Assembly (NCBI RefSeq): GCF_009727055.1
Contig: NC_052353.1
Span: 44,899,734-44,963,733, forward strand
DNA: 64,000 nt
Reading direction: 5' to 3'
Source of the DNA: Benincasa hispida
Lineage: Eukaryota; Streptophyta; Magnoliopsida; Cucurbitales; Cucurbitaceae
Shown here: positions 35,300 through 46,492 of the stretch, piece by piece
How the letters are laid out: each line of letters begins with the position of its first letter
Numbering within the stretch: the first letter of the stretch is position 1
Translations under genes and position numbers: made by a program
The notes under the pieces: generated by a model
Seen by the model: the letters and a program-made list of their open reading frames with translations, nothing else
What the model was told of the DNA's origin: nothing
Databases searched by the model: none

Positions 35300-35662
35300 A
35301 CACTAATCCTCCAAGATCAACAAGTTCGAAGGTCAATCATTCAAGAAGATCAACAAACTCAAAGGCTAATCGTCCAAGAAGATCAACAAGCCCAAAGGCT
35401 GATCGTCTAAGAAAATCAACAAGCCTAAAGGGCGATCATCTTAGAAGATCATCAAGCCCAAAAGTCGATCATCCAAGAAGGTCAATAAGCTCAAAGGCCG
35501 ATCATCCAAGAAGATCAATAAGCCTAAGGACGATCATCCAAGAAGATCATCAAGCCCAAAAGTCGATCATCCAAGAAGATCAACAATCCCAAAGGCCGAT
35601 CATCCAAGAAGATTAACAAGCTCAAAAGCTGATCGCTCAAGAAGATCAACTAGCTTAAAAAT
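35300..35662 (+). repeat. 33-base minisatellite in LTR G
   Basis: About 11 units of roughly 33 bases based on AAGAAGATCAACAAGCCC and AAAGGCCGATCATCC. Because 33 is a multiple of three, a frame of 106 codons (35,296-35,616) reads as an 11-residue RRSTS-rich repeat. There is no start context or partner exon, so this is not a gene. Confidence 0.85.
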
Positions 35663-35786
35663 TATAATTATTTTGAAAGCATCAAAATACTATGTATTAG
35701 ATATTGTACTCACTTTCCACAAAATTAATACAAATACAAATACAAAATTCAAGTTCCACGATTTTTATTGAAATCTCGTGCGAACA

Positions 35787-38440
35787 GTGTAAAATGGGGA
35801 TGCCCTCAACTCGGAAATCTGGAAAACCCATGTTTCAAGAGAACATAAAAAACTTTCCAGATACCCTCCGTCCAATGCCTGAGAATCTTCAGATACTGGG
35901 ATATCTCACAATATTGCAAAATAAATATGGTAATCTAGATGCCCACTCTATGGGAATGTATGGTGTCCGCAAAACAAACAATTCCTAAAGAAAATGAGGA
36001 GGAAATATACTTAATTTTTAAAAACTAAAAACAAAAAGACGAAATAGTTACTAAACAGAGACTAAAATAGTATTTATTTCCTAAACTAATACCTTTTTAT
36101 TAATTTTACAATGGTAGTGTACTATAGAGTTATTGTGCTTAACCTAGATTTCCCTTTCCCAAGCAACATTTTAATTCTATTTATACTCTATTTAGAAGTG
36201 AATTACACAATTTTGAAAAAGAAAAAAAACGACTGGTTCCAACCTTAAGTTTTCGTACTAAAAGCATCCCTCTTAACTTACGCCGGCCACATACCGACAT
36301 CACTTTCTATAAAAATTATAATGATAAAGTTCATCTAATAATATTACCCGTATGATCATAATTTAACTGAAGGATAATTTGTAGTATCGACTTTAAGATC
36401 AAAGTTTCAATTCATCCTCTCACATATTAGAATAAACTTATCGAGTACATTGTAAAGTGATTTTAGAAAAAATAATTCACTTTTAAGTCATTTATTAAAA
36501 TTTATTTTTATAAATTTATTTTGTAAAAGCATTTAATTATAAACTATTTTAATATTTGATCCACACTTATAAAAGATATTACTATTTTTTGAGGAAGCTT
36601 TTTATTATTAATGTTAACTTATTATCGAAAGTGATTTTAGAATTAGAGAGAGAAAAAAGGTTTAAAGGAAACAAAAATCGAGAAGTAGAGAAATAAAGTT
36701 GGTGAGATGAATATATACAAGAAAAGATTGGGTAGACAACCAATAAAGAGAAGGAAAAAAAGTCAGCAAAATATGGAGAAAAAAATTTGAGATATATAAA
36801 AATTGTAGAGAGACTCTAATGGAGATTTTAGGAATAAAAAAGTTAGCAACTGTGCTTAAAAAATCAACTTTCATATTAATATTTGGTAATTTTAAAATCT
36901 AAAATTAAAAACAAATTGATAACAATGTTTGGTAAGTAGATTTGTTTTGACTTTTGTAATGACCAAATCACATATATTATTTTAATTATTTATATTTCGA
37001 TATTTAATATATGAATCTTATAATTTAATTACTTATAATTTGCATAGTTTAAAGAACAAATTAAATATTTTTATTTATTTAAATTATATGATAAAAAAAG
37101 AAAAAAAAAATCATTGTTATATACAATTGAAATGAGCAAATATTATTCCAATTTAAGTATTTTATTATAAGCTATTTAAAAAAAATATTATTTAAATTGC
37201 AAGATATTTTTTTATATAAATTATTTGATACAAGTTTAGAAAACAATTGATATAAAAAATATTAAATTACTCAAAATTTATTGATATAGGATGAAATACA
37301 TAAGAAAGAGAATATATATATAATGATATTGTAATTTTAAATGATTAGTTTGAGAATAAGTTTTTAGGAAAGTTGTATTTAAAACTTGTTTGCAGGTGAT
37401 TTTGAATGGAAGAAGAAACTGAAAAGTGATTTTTTAGAAATTATGGAATAATTTATTTTACCATACGTCTAAAGAGGCTAAGACTTTTCTAAAACTGCTT
37501 TTGATTTTCTCAAAACCAATCCCAAACGCAGCCTTAGAATATATTGAAGTGAAAAAAAAATAAAGTTAAAAATATGATAAAAGCTTTAGGGAGAAAGATT
37601 GAGAGTGAGTATGAAAAAATAGGGTGAAAATAATGATGGAGAGAGAAAAAAAAGAAATTAGAAGGAAAAAAATCAGGACCTATTTGGTAGCTAAATTTAA
37701 AAATCGAGAGTTATGATTCATATATTCAAATATTTGTTATAATCCAAAAATTATATATGAATTTAAACCATTTTACAAAATGTTTTTGATATAATATTAT
37801 CTTTATAAATCATAAGACTAATTGTATCTACCCATTTAACATTAGGTTAAATATAAACTATTATTAATTAATTCATGAACATATTTTAGGCTACAAACTT
37901 TCTATAATTATTATTTTACGATATCATGTACAATGAACATGTTTTAATTTACAATTTTAATAATGTTCTTGTTAATATTTTTAATAAAATTCCACATTTA
38001 AAATTTTTGAATTTCAAGAATGGATATAATGAAGACATAAAAGATCACCATTAGAAATCACCTCCCAAGTGATTTACTGAACATCACTATTTTTTATTAA
38101 AAAAAAAGTGATTTTCATTTTCAACAACCAAAGTTAATCTCAAAATCACTCCGCAACAAACATAATTTAAGTGCATGTTTGACCGTTTTGGTTGAACTAG
38201 CGATTTTAGGGGAAAAAAAAAGATTATTATTGATTTTGTTATTTTTCATACAATCATAAGTTAATATTTCATTCAAAATTACTAAAAATTTGCATTACAC
38301 AATTACATACATGAGGCAAATTGGAAAAAAAAAAATTTACGCACTCTTGAATGAAGATGTTAGAGATATATCAATCTAGTTGAGATATCGTGGTACATCT
38401 ACTAATCCCTAGCTTTTACCTTTCATATTTTGTTAAAATA
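35787..38440. other. AT-rich intergenic DNA, no gene seen
   Basis: Positions 35,787-35,990 are GC-richer with a weak open frame (35,704-35,988) that starts inside the LTR and has no recognisable similarity. The rest is strongly AT-rich. Several stretches (35,990-36,090, 36,430-36,640, 36,880-36,945, 37,390-37,550, 38,040-38,180) have the AAAAACCAAAAACAAA / AAAGTGATTTT look of hAT-type MITE ends, but I could not pair them confidently. Confidence 0.5.
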
Positions 38441-38578
38441 ATGTAGCAAATTTGGCAAAGTGCTTCATGGTCAAATACTCCACTAATATGACGTTCCAAA
38501 TATAAGCAAGAATGTAGCAATTTTGGCAAAGTGCTTCACGATCCAAAAAATGTAACAAATTTGGAAAGTGCTTCGTCC
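38441..38578 (+). repeat. Triplicated motif upstream of the reductase gene
   Basis: Three direct copies of AATGTAGCAAATTTGGCAAA followed by GTGCTTC, at about 38,441-38,467, 38,511-38,537 and 38,547-38,572. The last ends just before the candidate TATA box. The third copy has AACAAATTTGGAAA. Repeats in this place could be promoter elements or a tandem-duplication scar. Confidence 0.75.
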
Positions 38579-38588
38579 TATAAATTAA
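38579..38588 (+). promoter_or_regulatory. Candidate TATA box of the reductase gene
   Basis: TATAAATTAA lies about 130 bases before the ATG at 38,718, which leaves a 5' leader of roughly 100 bases. The leader holds T-rich runs usual for plant 5' UTRs. Position and composition are the only evidence. Confidence 0.4.
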
Positions 38589-38717
38589 ATGGCTGTCCTG
38601 AGGCTATTAGTAGTACCAACATTGTCAACATTAACCGAACAATATTAACTCTTTTGCTTCCTTGTTGGTTTCGCCATTATTTCGTCTGTTCATTTTTTGA
38701 CCTAAATTTTGATTGTA

Positions 38718-38900
38718 ATGGCAACCAAAAGCAAGATCTTGATTGTTGGAGGGACTGGCTATGTGGGTAAGTTTATGGTAGAGGCAAGTGCCAAAGCTGG
38801 CCATCCAACTTATGTTCTTGTTCGAGATTCTACTCTCTCAAACCATTCCAAGTCTCACATCATCAACAATTTCAAGAGCTTGGGAGTCTATTTTATCTCT
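38718..38900 (+). CDS. Reductase exon 1 (NADPH-binding N-terminus)
   Basis: ATG at 38,718 starts MATKSKILIVGGTGYVGKFM; the upstream TTG at 38,709 is not a plausible start. The GxxGxxG glycine motif is at residues 11-17 and the following VLVRDSTL is the usual NADPH-selecting loop, with Arg. The exon has 61 whole codons and ends ...FIS at the donor GTAAGT (38,901). Phase 0. Confidence 0.85.
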
Positions 38901-39235
38901 GTAAGTTTGTTTTATCTTCTTGTTTTCTCTTCAGAGCAACGGACTTTTCCATATTTTTATAATACTATATAACGTAGAGCATCATCTCAAAACAAATTTA
39001 TAATATAAGAAGTAACTCATCAATATTATAAAAATTATTGTGAGGTCCCATCATCTTTCTAGTGGGGGATAAGCTATACATCCAAGGGAGGAGCGGCGGC
39101 GGCGGCGACGACGACGGAAAAATTTTTTTTTTTTTTTTTTTGACAACATGTGGAGAGGGAGGGAGAGGAATTGGACCTTTGACCACGAGGACGATAGTAC
39201 AAGTTTTATGTTACTTGAGCTAACCTAAAAATGTT

Positions 39236-40520
39236 GGATGTCTTAATAATATTTTCCTCGAGCAAAGTACAACTAAGCCTTCGAGCTTACTCTTATCTAG
39301 GTCAACTTACTTTAGAACGATGTCATGTGTAGAGATCACCAGATCGAACTCGAGATTTTAGGCGAAATTTCTTTTGTTGGCCTTTATATTTTTACAAGGT
39401 TAAGCACAAAAGAAACTCTTATATATTTGGGTATATATTCATAATCTTTTTCTCTTATGAATTTGATGTATATTGTTTTCATACTCTTAATAATATTTTC
39501 CTGGAGCAAAGTGCCATCAAGCTTACTCTTATATATAAGTCAACTTATTTTAGAATGATGTCGTGGGTAGAGATCATTTGGCTAAACTCGAGATTTTAGA
39601 CGGAATTTCTTTTGTGCGTCTGTATATTTTTACAAGGGTGAAGCACAAATCAGCTAATTTTAAATAGTTGTATTTCAAAAATACTTAAAACAAAGCTTCA
39701 TTGCAAAAATGCCTAAATCTAAGAATATAGAGGACATCACAAATTTGTTGGAGCAAACACATTTGCATACATAATTGAATGTGATGGGAATGTGCTGGAA
39801 ATTCGTTGCTCAAATTGTCGACTGTAAATCGATGGCTATAAGAGTTAATCAAACGATGCACAAATCAAACCTAGAAGAAAAAAAAACAACAACAACTTAC
39901 ATATATATTTAGTTAACAGCTTTTTAAAAAAATCAATTATTAATTCAATTAATGGCTGTTTGAATATGTGGAGATTCTATTAAATTAAAATAAATATATT
40001 AGAAAATGGTAAAGAGATAGAAATTTTATGCTAGGGGTAAAAAAATCTTAAAATAAACGATATAAAATTTTTATTTAAGGATGTTATATGTAAATATTAA
40101 GATATACCATTTTTGGGACACAAAAATTATATAAAACAAAATCTAAACGAGATTTCTTTTTTATTAAAAATAAATAAAAATTTTAAAAAACAAGATAATA
40201 ATAATAATTTAGTCATAGAAAAATCAAATATCTGTCTTCGAGATTGATTATAATCATTTAGTCATAGTACAAGCTTTATGCTAGTCTAGCTAATTTAAGT
40301 TATATGTTGTCTTTTATATATTCATGATCCTTTTTCTCTTCTAATTTGGTGTATATTGTTTTCAACTTGATAATATTCTCCTCAAATAAAGAACAATTAA
40401 ACTTTCACGAGCTACTTATCTAGATCAACTTATTTTAGGAATATGTCGTATAGACCACTCGACCCACCTCGAGGTTTTAGGCGAAATTTCATTTTTGGCC
40501 CTTTAGATTTTTATAAGGGG
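39236..40520 (+). repeat. Three dispersed copies of a module of about 200 bases in intron 1
   Basis: Copies at about 39,236-39,480, 39,485-39,655 and 40,310-40,520. Shared phrases include AATAATATTTTCCT, GTCAACTT-TTTTAGAA, CTCGAGATTTTAG and GCGAAATTTC, then TATTTTTACAAGG. The first two are nearly adjacent; the third lies 650 bases on, after unrelated DNA. It may be an unknown repeat family or a local duplication. Confidence 0.75.
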
Positions 40521-40809
40521 CAACTTGAGAATGGATGAAAATGAGAAATTTGAAATTATCAAAATAAAACTGAATGTTATATCCTCTACCTAGATACCGT
40601 CATAGTCTTCCTTTCCTAGGTAAGTTGTTCACATTTTTTGCATTTTGTATGCCTCAAATTTGTCAAACAAATAGAAGGAAATGAGAATGTGAACTTTTAA
40701 CTTCTTTTCTATTAAAGTATAAATTTTATATTTATTTGCTTCACAAACATTAATTACTTTGATATATTTTTTTAAATTAACCAATCTAATAACCATAAAA
40801 CTTAAAATT

Positions 40810-41112
40810 TAGGTTACGTTTGATAACCATTGAATTTTTGATTTTTTGTTTTTGAAAATTAAGTATATAAACACTACTTTCAAACTCCAAATTTATTCCT
40901 TTGTCATCTACTTTTTATCAATGGTTTAAGCCAAAATTTGAAAATTAAAAAAAAGTATAGCTTTTAAAAAATTGATTTTATTTTTAAAATTTTGCTAAGA
41001 ATTCAATCATTATATCTAAGAAATATGCAAATCATTGTATGAAATGGAGAGTAAATAGGTTTAATTTTAAAAACCAAAAATAAAAAATAAAATGATTACC
41101 AACCATCATTAG
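40810..41112. mobile_element. MITE in intron 1
   Basis: Inverted terminal repeats: GGTTACGTTTGATAACCATT at the left (40,812) and the reverse complement of AATGATTACCAACCATCATT at the right (about 41,091-41,110). Both continue into matching T-rich and A-rich arms. About 300 bases, non-coding, a common hAT-like MITE build. The target duplication was not resolved. Confidence 0.6.
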
Positions 41113-41377
41113 ATTCATATTTTATTAGACCTGAAATTTGATTTTATATGTAAATATAACCATCTTTTAACAACTTTAAAATTTTTAATGACTAGTAGAC
41201 GAAAGAAATTGAAAAGATATGTTACACTTTAAAAATTTGGGAAAAAAAGAGACACAAAATCAAATTTCAAAGGCTAAACTTGTCATTTCTTGATTTTATT
41301 TATTTATTTATTTTTTGTTGTGTTATATTTCTACACATATGCATGAAATAAAATAGATGATCTTAACTTTTGGGCAG

Positions 41378-41512
41378 GGTGATCTCCATGATCATGAGAG
41401 TTTAGTTAAGGCAATAAAAGAGGTGGAGGTGGTGATATCTACAGTAGGTCATAATCAATTAGCTGACCAACATACACTCATCTCAGCCATCAAAGAAGTT
41501 GGCCATGTTAAG
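41378..41512 (+). CDS. Reductase exon 2
   Basis: Begins GDLHDHESLVKAIKEVEVVI and contains the conserved STVGH that lines the cofactor pocket. Ends GHVK at the donor GTTTTA (41,513). 45 whole codons, phase 0. The open frame that runs on past the donor is intron. Confidence 0.85.
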
Positions 41513-41538
41513 GTTTTACTTATTTTCTTTATCTGTTT

Positions 41539-42336
41539 TGTGAGAGTTTCTAAACCTAATTTAGATGGTCAAACAGAACGCAAACAATCAACAGAAATAA
41601 ATCGAAAGTAATAAAGAATACCAAGATATATAGTGGTTCGACCAGTTTGATCTACATCCACTTTGAGAACCAGTTTGAATTAATTTTATTAATGAGCAAT
41701 AAAAGAATTTACGAATTACAGATAATCAACGAAATCACCAATCTGTAATTTCAATATCCACTGATACCGAGAGAGATCCACACACAACTTCGCCTCTGAA
41801 AACTGAGAATAACCCGCTACAAAATAGCGCAAAATAGTGTGCTACCTGCCTCTGACTAGCGAACCACGCGCAGACCCACGCGTCTTTCTCACTAACAACC
41901 ACTGCCAGACGTACCGCCTGCTCGGACTGAAGCTCCCCAGACCAGACCACACTCCTATGCAGACACCTCTGTCGATCTCGCTGGACGGAAACCCACGTCG
42001 CCCTACCTCACGCTGCGGCACTCTACCGTCAGTCTCACCGGACGGAAGCCAGTCGTTACCTCCTGATCTGTAAACACCAGACACCAGATAGCTGCCTCCA
42101 GCTCGTCTACACTCAGGTGGCTCGACCACTTCGAACGTCTGCGGCTCTTCGTTTCTTTCACTTCAGCGGCTGCATGCTATTTAAAAAAAAAGGGTTACAC
42201 AAATTCCAGCACTACTTTGGAGAAGAAAGGGATATTACAAAATTGCCACTGCTCATAATTACAAGAATGCCATTGGACTTTTAAATTCACCAAAAAACCC
42301 AATAAATCCCACTTAAATACCTTGTTATTTTCTACA
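41539..42336 (-). repeat. 3' LTR of element E
   Basis: 798 bases, with a GC-rich middle. It has about 130 bases (around 41,905-42,040) that the other LTR lacks. Frames inside (41,735-42,129) are chance products of the GC-rich part. Confidence 0.85.
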
Positions 42337-42346
42337 AATCTCCCTC
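42337..42346 (-). other. Polypurine tract of element E
   Basis: Minus-strand GAGGGAGATT directly before the 3' LTR, the expected plus-strand DNA primer. Confidence 0.65.
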
Positions 42347-42456
42347 ATAACAAGAATATTTAAGTGTCAAGCTGATTCTTCAATCTTTCTATCATCCAGA
42401 TTTAATATTTAGCCCATCTAAAAGGTATTTAAACCTATGGGCTGGAAGAACCTTGG

Positions 42457-45400
42457 TTAACATATCCGACAAATTCTCAACTTTATGAACCTTGACAAAT
42501 TCTCAACTTTATGAACCTTGACAAATTTAACATCTTTCTGGGCCACAACTTCTCTGATAAAATAAAATTTGACATCAATATGCTTAAACCGTTCGTGATG
42601 AGATAGATTCTTTGCAAGATGAATAGCACTCTGGCTATCACAACGGACGATAGGAATGAACTCCTGCGACAACAACTCACCAACTATCCTTTTCAACTAC
42701 ATTGCCTCTTTCACAGCTTCACCCACTGAAATATACTCTGACTCAGTAGTAGACAAAGCAACAACTTATTGTAGAGCAACCTTCCAACTGACCACATTAC
42801 CAAACAAATGAAAAATGTGACCTGATAGAGACCTTCTTTTGTCAAGGTCTGTAGCATAATCTGCATCTGTGAAGCCTTCCAACAGTGCTGATTTATCACA
42901 ATTCCTACTAAAACACAATGATACACTGGCACTACCTTTCAAATATCGAAGCATCCATTTAACTGCATTCCAATGCTCCTTCCCAGAATTTGACATAAAC
43001 CTACTTATCATACTCATAGCATATCCCAAGTCAGACCTAGTACAAATCATCAAATACATAATACTTTAACACCATTACAATAGAGAATATTAGCCATCTC
43101 TAACCTTTCTTGTTCAGTAATAGGACACTAAGACAAAGAAAGCCTAAAATGAGATGCTAAGGTTGTTGAAACTACCTTACAACCAGACATATTATACTTC
43201 TCGAGAAGTTTATGCACATAACTCTCCTGCAAAATGGTTAACAAACCTTTCTCCCTATCTCTTTTCATATCTATGCCTAAGATCCTTTTCAATTCACCTA
43301 AATCTTTCATCTTGAATTCACTTCTTAATCATTTCTTGAGATCACAGATTTTAGAATAATTCTTAGACACCAGAATCATATCATCTACATACAGAAATAG
43401 ATAAGTATATGTACCTTTCTGAGATAGTTTCCAGTACACGCAGGCATCATATGAGCTTCTGTGAAACCCCTGCTTCAGAATAAAGGTGTCAAACCTGATA
43501 TACCATTGTCTCGGCGATTGCTTCAGTCCATAGATGGACCTGTGAAGACGACAAACCATGACTTTCTTTCCTTTCACCTCATAGCCCTTAAGTTGAGCCA
43601 TGTAGATCACTTCCTCTAATTCACCATGAAGAAAAGTTATGGTGATGTCCATCTGTTCAACAAACATATCAAAATGAACAACAATAGATAAAATTAATCG
43701 AATGGACGAATGCCTCACCACTGGAGAGAAAATCTCATGAAAGTCAACTCCCTCCTTTTGAGTGTAGCCCTTAGTTACCAGTCTAGCCTTATACCTAGGC
43801 TTGCTGTCACCTCCTATACCTTGCTTGATTTTATAAATCCACTTTGACTTAATGAGTTTCTAATTAGGAGGCTTGGGAACTAATGACCATGTATGATTCT
43901 TCTGCAACGAGAACAACTCTGCTTCCATAGCATCCTTCCATTGTTCCTTCGAATCAGATACAACAGCCTCCTCAAAAGTAAGAGGCTCTACTTCAATACT
44001 GGCTGCACAAGTAAGAGCATAAGCTACTAAATCAGCATAACCATACCTCGTAGAAGCTTGCCTCACCCACTGAGGCTTATCACGTGTAAGTTCATAGTTC
44101 TGTAGGTCACTACTACTTGAGCTTTCTTCACCAAAAGCTCCCTCATCAATCAAAGTCCTCTATAGTTGAGGCTGTCTACCATCAGAACTGGATGATTGAT
44201 CACTGGAATCAGCGGAACTAACTGATGATTGTGCTCTAGAATCAATTGTAACCTTTGCCTCAACCTGATCAACTGTCTGCTGTTTCTACTGCTCTTTGAC
44301 ATGAAATGGCATCTCTGTTTCATTAAAGGTCACATCTCTGCTGATAATGCATTTATTTCTGCCCTTTGCCAAGCACCAAAGTTTATATCCTTTAACACCC
44401 CGAGGATAGCCAATAAACATACATTTCAGTGCCCTCTTATTAAACTTCCATTCCTTAACATGAGCATAAGCTGAACATCTAAACACTCTGAGATGATCCA
44501 AGCTTGGAGCTTTTCCTGTCCACATCTCCTGAGGAGTCTTTAGGCCTAAAGTGGAAGAAGAACTCCTATTAATAAGATAACAGGATGTTTGGGCAGCTTC
44601 TCCCCAAAATTTCAAGGGTAATGAAGCATTTGTCAAGAGACATCTTGTACGTTCCATAATTGTTCTGTTGAACCTCTCAGCTAAACCATTCGGTTGTGGA
44701 GTGTACGTAACAGTGAAATGCCTCGTAATTCCCTCAGATTTGCAAAATTTATCAAATTTGTGATTCACAAATTCTAAACCATTGTCTGTCCTCAAATACT
44801 TTACCTTCTCGTCTGTCTGGTTCTCAACCTGCTTTTTCCATTCAAAAAATTTTCTAAAAGCTTCATCCTTCTGTTTCAGTAGATACATCTACACCTTCCA
44901 TGAAAAATAATCAATGATCGACATAAAGTATCTCGAACCTCCCATAGAAGGAACCTTTGTAGGATCCCACAAATCTGAATGAACATAATCCAAAATTCCT
45001 TTGGTAGAATGCTTCTCTTTCCCAAACTTCACTCTGGTAGACTTTCCCATTATGCAATGTTCACAAAATGGGAGTTCAATGTCTTTAACTCCTCCAAGCA
45101 AACCTTGTTATGAAAGAGCTTGCAGACCTCTTTCACTCACATGAGCTAATCTGTTAAGCCATAACATAGATTTATCTGTTTCTTTCCTAGATGCAACAGC
45201 AGTACTACCTGAAACTGCAATACCCTCCAACACATAAAGGCCATTCCTCAAGATCCCCTTTAGCTTAACGAAAGAACCCTTGATAACCTTCAGAACTTCA
45301 TTCTCAAATTTATAGGAATAACCTGCTCTATCTAATTCGCCAAGAGAAATTAGATTTCGTTTGAGTTTTGGAACATACCTTACATTCGTAAGAATTCTGA

Positions 45401-45690
45401 TCATACCATCATGTGTTGCAATTCGAACTGACCCAATTCCTTTTACATCACAAGCAACATTATCACCAAGCAAAACTGATCCCCCATCATTTTCCTGAAA
45501 GTCAATCAAGAAATTCCAATTAGGAGTCATGTGAAACGTGCACCTTGAATCCATGATCCAAACATTCTGAATGTCCCTGCTAGACACCATCAAAACCTCC
45601 GCTGAATCATACCCATCATTAACATTTGCTGCACTAGAATCCCCTGCATGCTTGCTACTTGATGTTTCCTTACTCTTATTTAAAGGCCAA
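42457..45690 (-). pseudogene. Element E pol: protease, integrase, RT, RNase H (broken)
   Basis: Minus strand. The protease core reads WIMDSRCTFHM near 45,550, where Arg replaces the Gly of the DSG/DTG active site. In the GAG-pre-integrase finger the first His is replaced (MLWLNRLAHVS; F has MLWHNRLAH). The integrase core keeps all three catalytic acids: VHSDLWD, LRTDNGLEF and GLAERFNR (about 44,980-44,670). RT is at about 43,860-43,070 with LFLYVDDMILV near 43,385, followed by RNase H to about 42,457. Stops lie between the open pieces (for example near 45,105, 44,886 and 44,286). Confidence 0.9.
42471..42522. repeat. 26-base perfect tandem duplication in RNase H of element E
   Basis: AAATTCTCAACTTTATGAAC and the next six bases occur twice in a row. 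26 is not a multiple of three, so it shifts the RNase H frame. Element F has a single copy near 54,909. Confidence 0.85.
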
Positions 45691-46394
45691 TTTTTTCTAA
45701 AGTGTCATTCTTTATGACATAGGAAACACTTTTTGGTTTTCCTCTTTGATTTCGACCTGCATCTCGACTCTTTTCCTTTTCCATTCTTTTTCTCATTTCT
45801 GTCTCTAGCCATGAGTAACTCTCCATCCCTGCGTTCCTTTTTAATCTCGAGATTTCTCGTTCTCAAGGCATCCAACACTATATCCATGGACAATGAATCC
45901 CGTCCATATTTAATAGCTACCTTAACTTCTCGATACGATTCTGGCAAAGAATTCAGAAAAATAACTGCTTGATTTTCATTCGACATCTTCTCACCAATGT
46001 TATTGAGATCAACTATAAGCTTCTGGAACTCATCTAGGTTCTCTTCTAAACCTTTACTTGAGTCCATCTTATATCCAAAGAATTTCTCCTTTAGGTATAA
46101 TTTATTTGGCAAGGACTTATCAAATAAAGACTTTCCAATTTCTTCCACAACTTCACTGTAGTAGTGGCCTCATCTACTAGCCTAAGCACTGCAGATATAG
46201 AATTATCGTCGAATAGGTCATCTCATTCATATCTCTTTTTTTAGCTTCTGTAAATGTTAGTGGAATGTTATCTTCGTCTAAGATTTTGGCTACCTTTTAT
46301 TGTACCAGAATAGCCCTAATTTTTTCCTCCATAACCCAAAATCACCTTTCCCAATAAATTTAACAACTTCGAACCATGTAAACATCGAAGCCAT
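45691..46394 (-). pseudogene. Element E gag (copia UBN2-type gag, broken)
   Basis: ATG at 46,394 (minus) starts MASMFTWFEVVKFI, followed by GDFGLWRKKIRAILVQ and then a stop. After frameshifts near 46,150-46,200 a clean piece (46,148-45,705) covers SLPNKLYLKEKFFGYKM, ENLDEFQKLIVDLNNI and FLNSLPESY. A basic tail and the zinc knuckle start CFLCHKE follow. A stop follows the knuckle start, and its last Cys is Trp further on. Confidence 0.85.
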
Positions 46395-46478
46395 CTGTCA
46401 AATTAATTCCAACAAAAATTATCCTAAACAAAGATATAGCAACACACACTACCACACACCGTCCTTGGATCAACTGGA

Positions 46479-46490
46479 GCTCTAATACCA
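46479..46490 (-). other. Primer binding site of element E
   Basis: Minus strand TGGTATTAGAGC, one mismatch from the tRNA-iMet site, two bases from the LTR at 46,493. Confidence 0.75.
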
Positions 46491-46492
46491 CT

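Larger units (their letters stand above)
27834..35786 (+). mobile_element. Element G: gag-only Ty3/gypsy derivative
   Basis: Layout: about 165 bases of 5' LTR end, primer site, broken gag (28,069 to about 30,345), about 3 kb of non-coding repeats, purine-rich run, and a 3' LTR of about 2.3 kb. The 5' LTR end and the 3' LTR end match (27,834-27,998 against about 35,600-35,786). No protease, RT, RNase H or integrase motif appears on either strand. This is the build of a large retrotransposon derivative that depends on a relative for enzymes. The 5' LTR is missing its first 2 kb, so no target duplication can be tested. Confidence 0.75.
33464..35786 (+). repeat. 3' LTR of element G
   Basis: Starts at TGCTTGTTGG (33,464) or TGTTGG (33,468) after a purine run and ends GCGAACA at 35,786. 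A promoter-like TCTATAAATAGAGA lies at 34,744-34,757. After it come repeated GAAGATCAGAAG phrases (34,850-35,000), then a minisatellite. The closing block (AAGTTCAACTCCACGA ... CTCGTGTGAACA) occurs at 35,248-35,302 and again in altered form at 35,748-35,786, on both sides of the minisatellite. Confidence 0.7.
38901..41377 (+). other. Intron 1 (2,477 bases)
   Basis: Donor GTAAGT at 38,901, acceptor GGGCAG at 41,372-41,377. It contains a GGC/GAC trinucleotide-rich patch followed by a T run (39,090-39,142), three copies of a module of about 200 bases, and a MITE. No coding sequence. Confidence 0.8.

Noticed and set aside
35296..35616. 106-codon RRSTS-rich repeat protein
   Set aside because: Direct product of the 33-base minisatellite in LTR G, not supported by any flanking coding sequence.
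35704..35990. 94-codon frame crossing the right end of element G
   Set aside because: Starts in the LTR, continues in flank, and has no recognisable similarity. The part after 35,787 may be old element debris.
39090..39142. GC-rich trinucleotide patch as a coding exon
   Set aside because: It is a short GGC/GAC microsatellite followed by a T run inside intron 1; exon 1 joins exon 2 in phase without it.
41735..42129. GC-rich open frames in the LTRs of E (also 46,663-47,124 and 54,276-54,581 in E and F)
   Set aside because: These are LTR sequence. The frames differ between copies and show no conserved protein.
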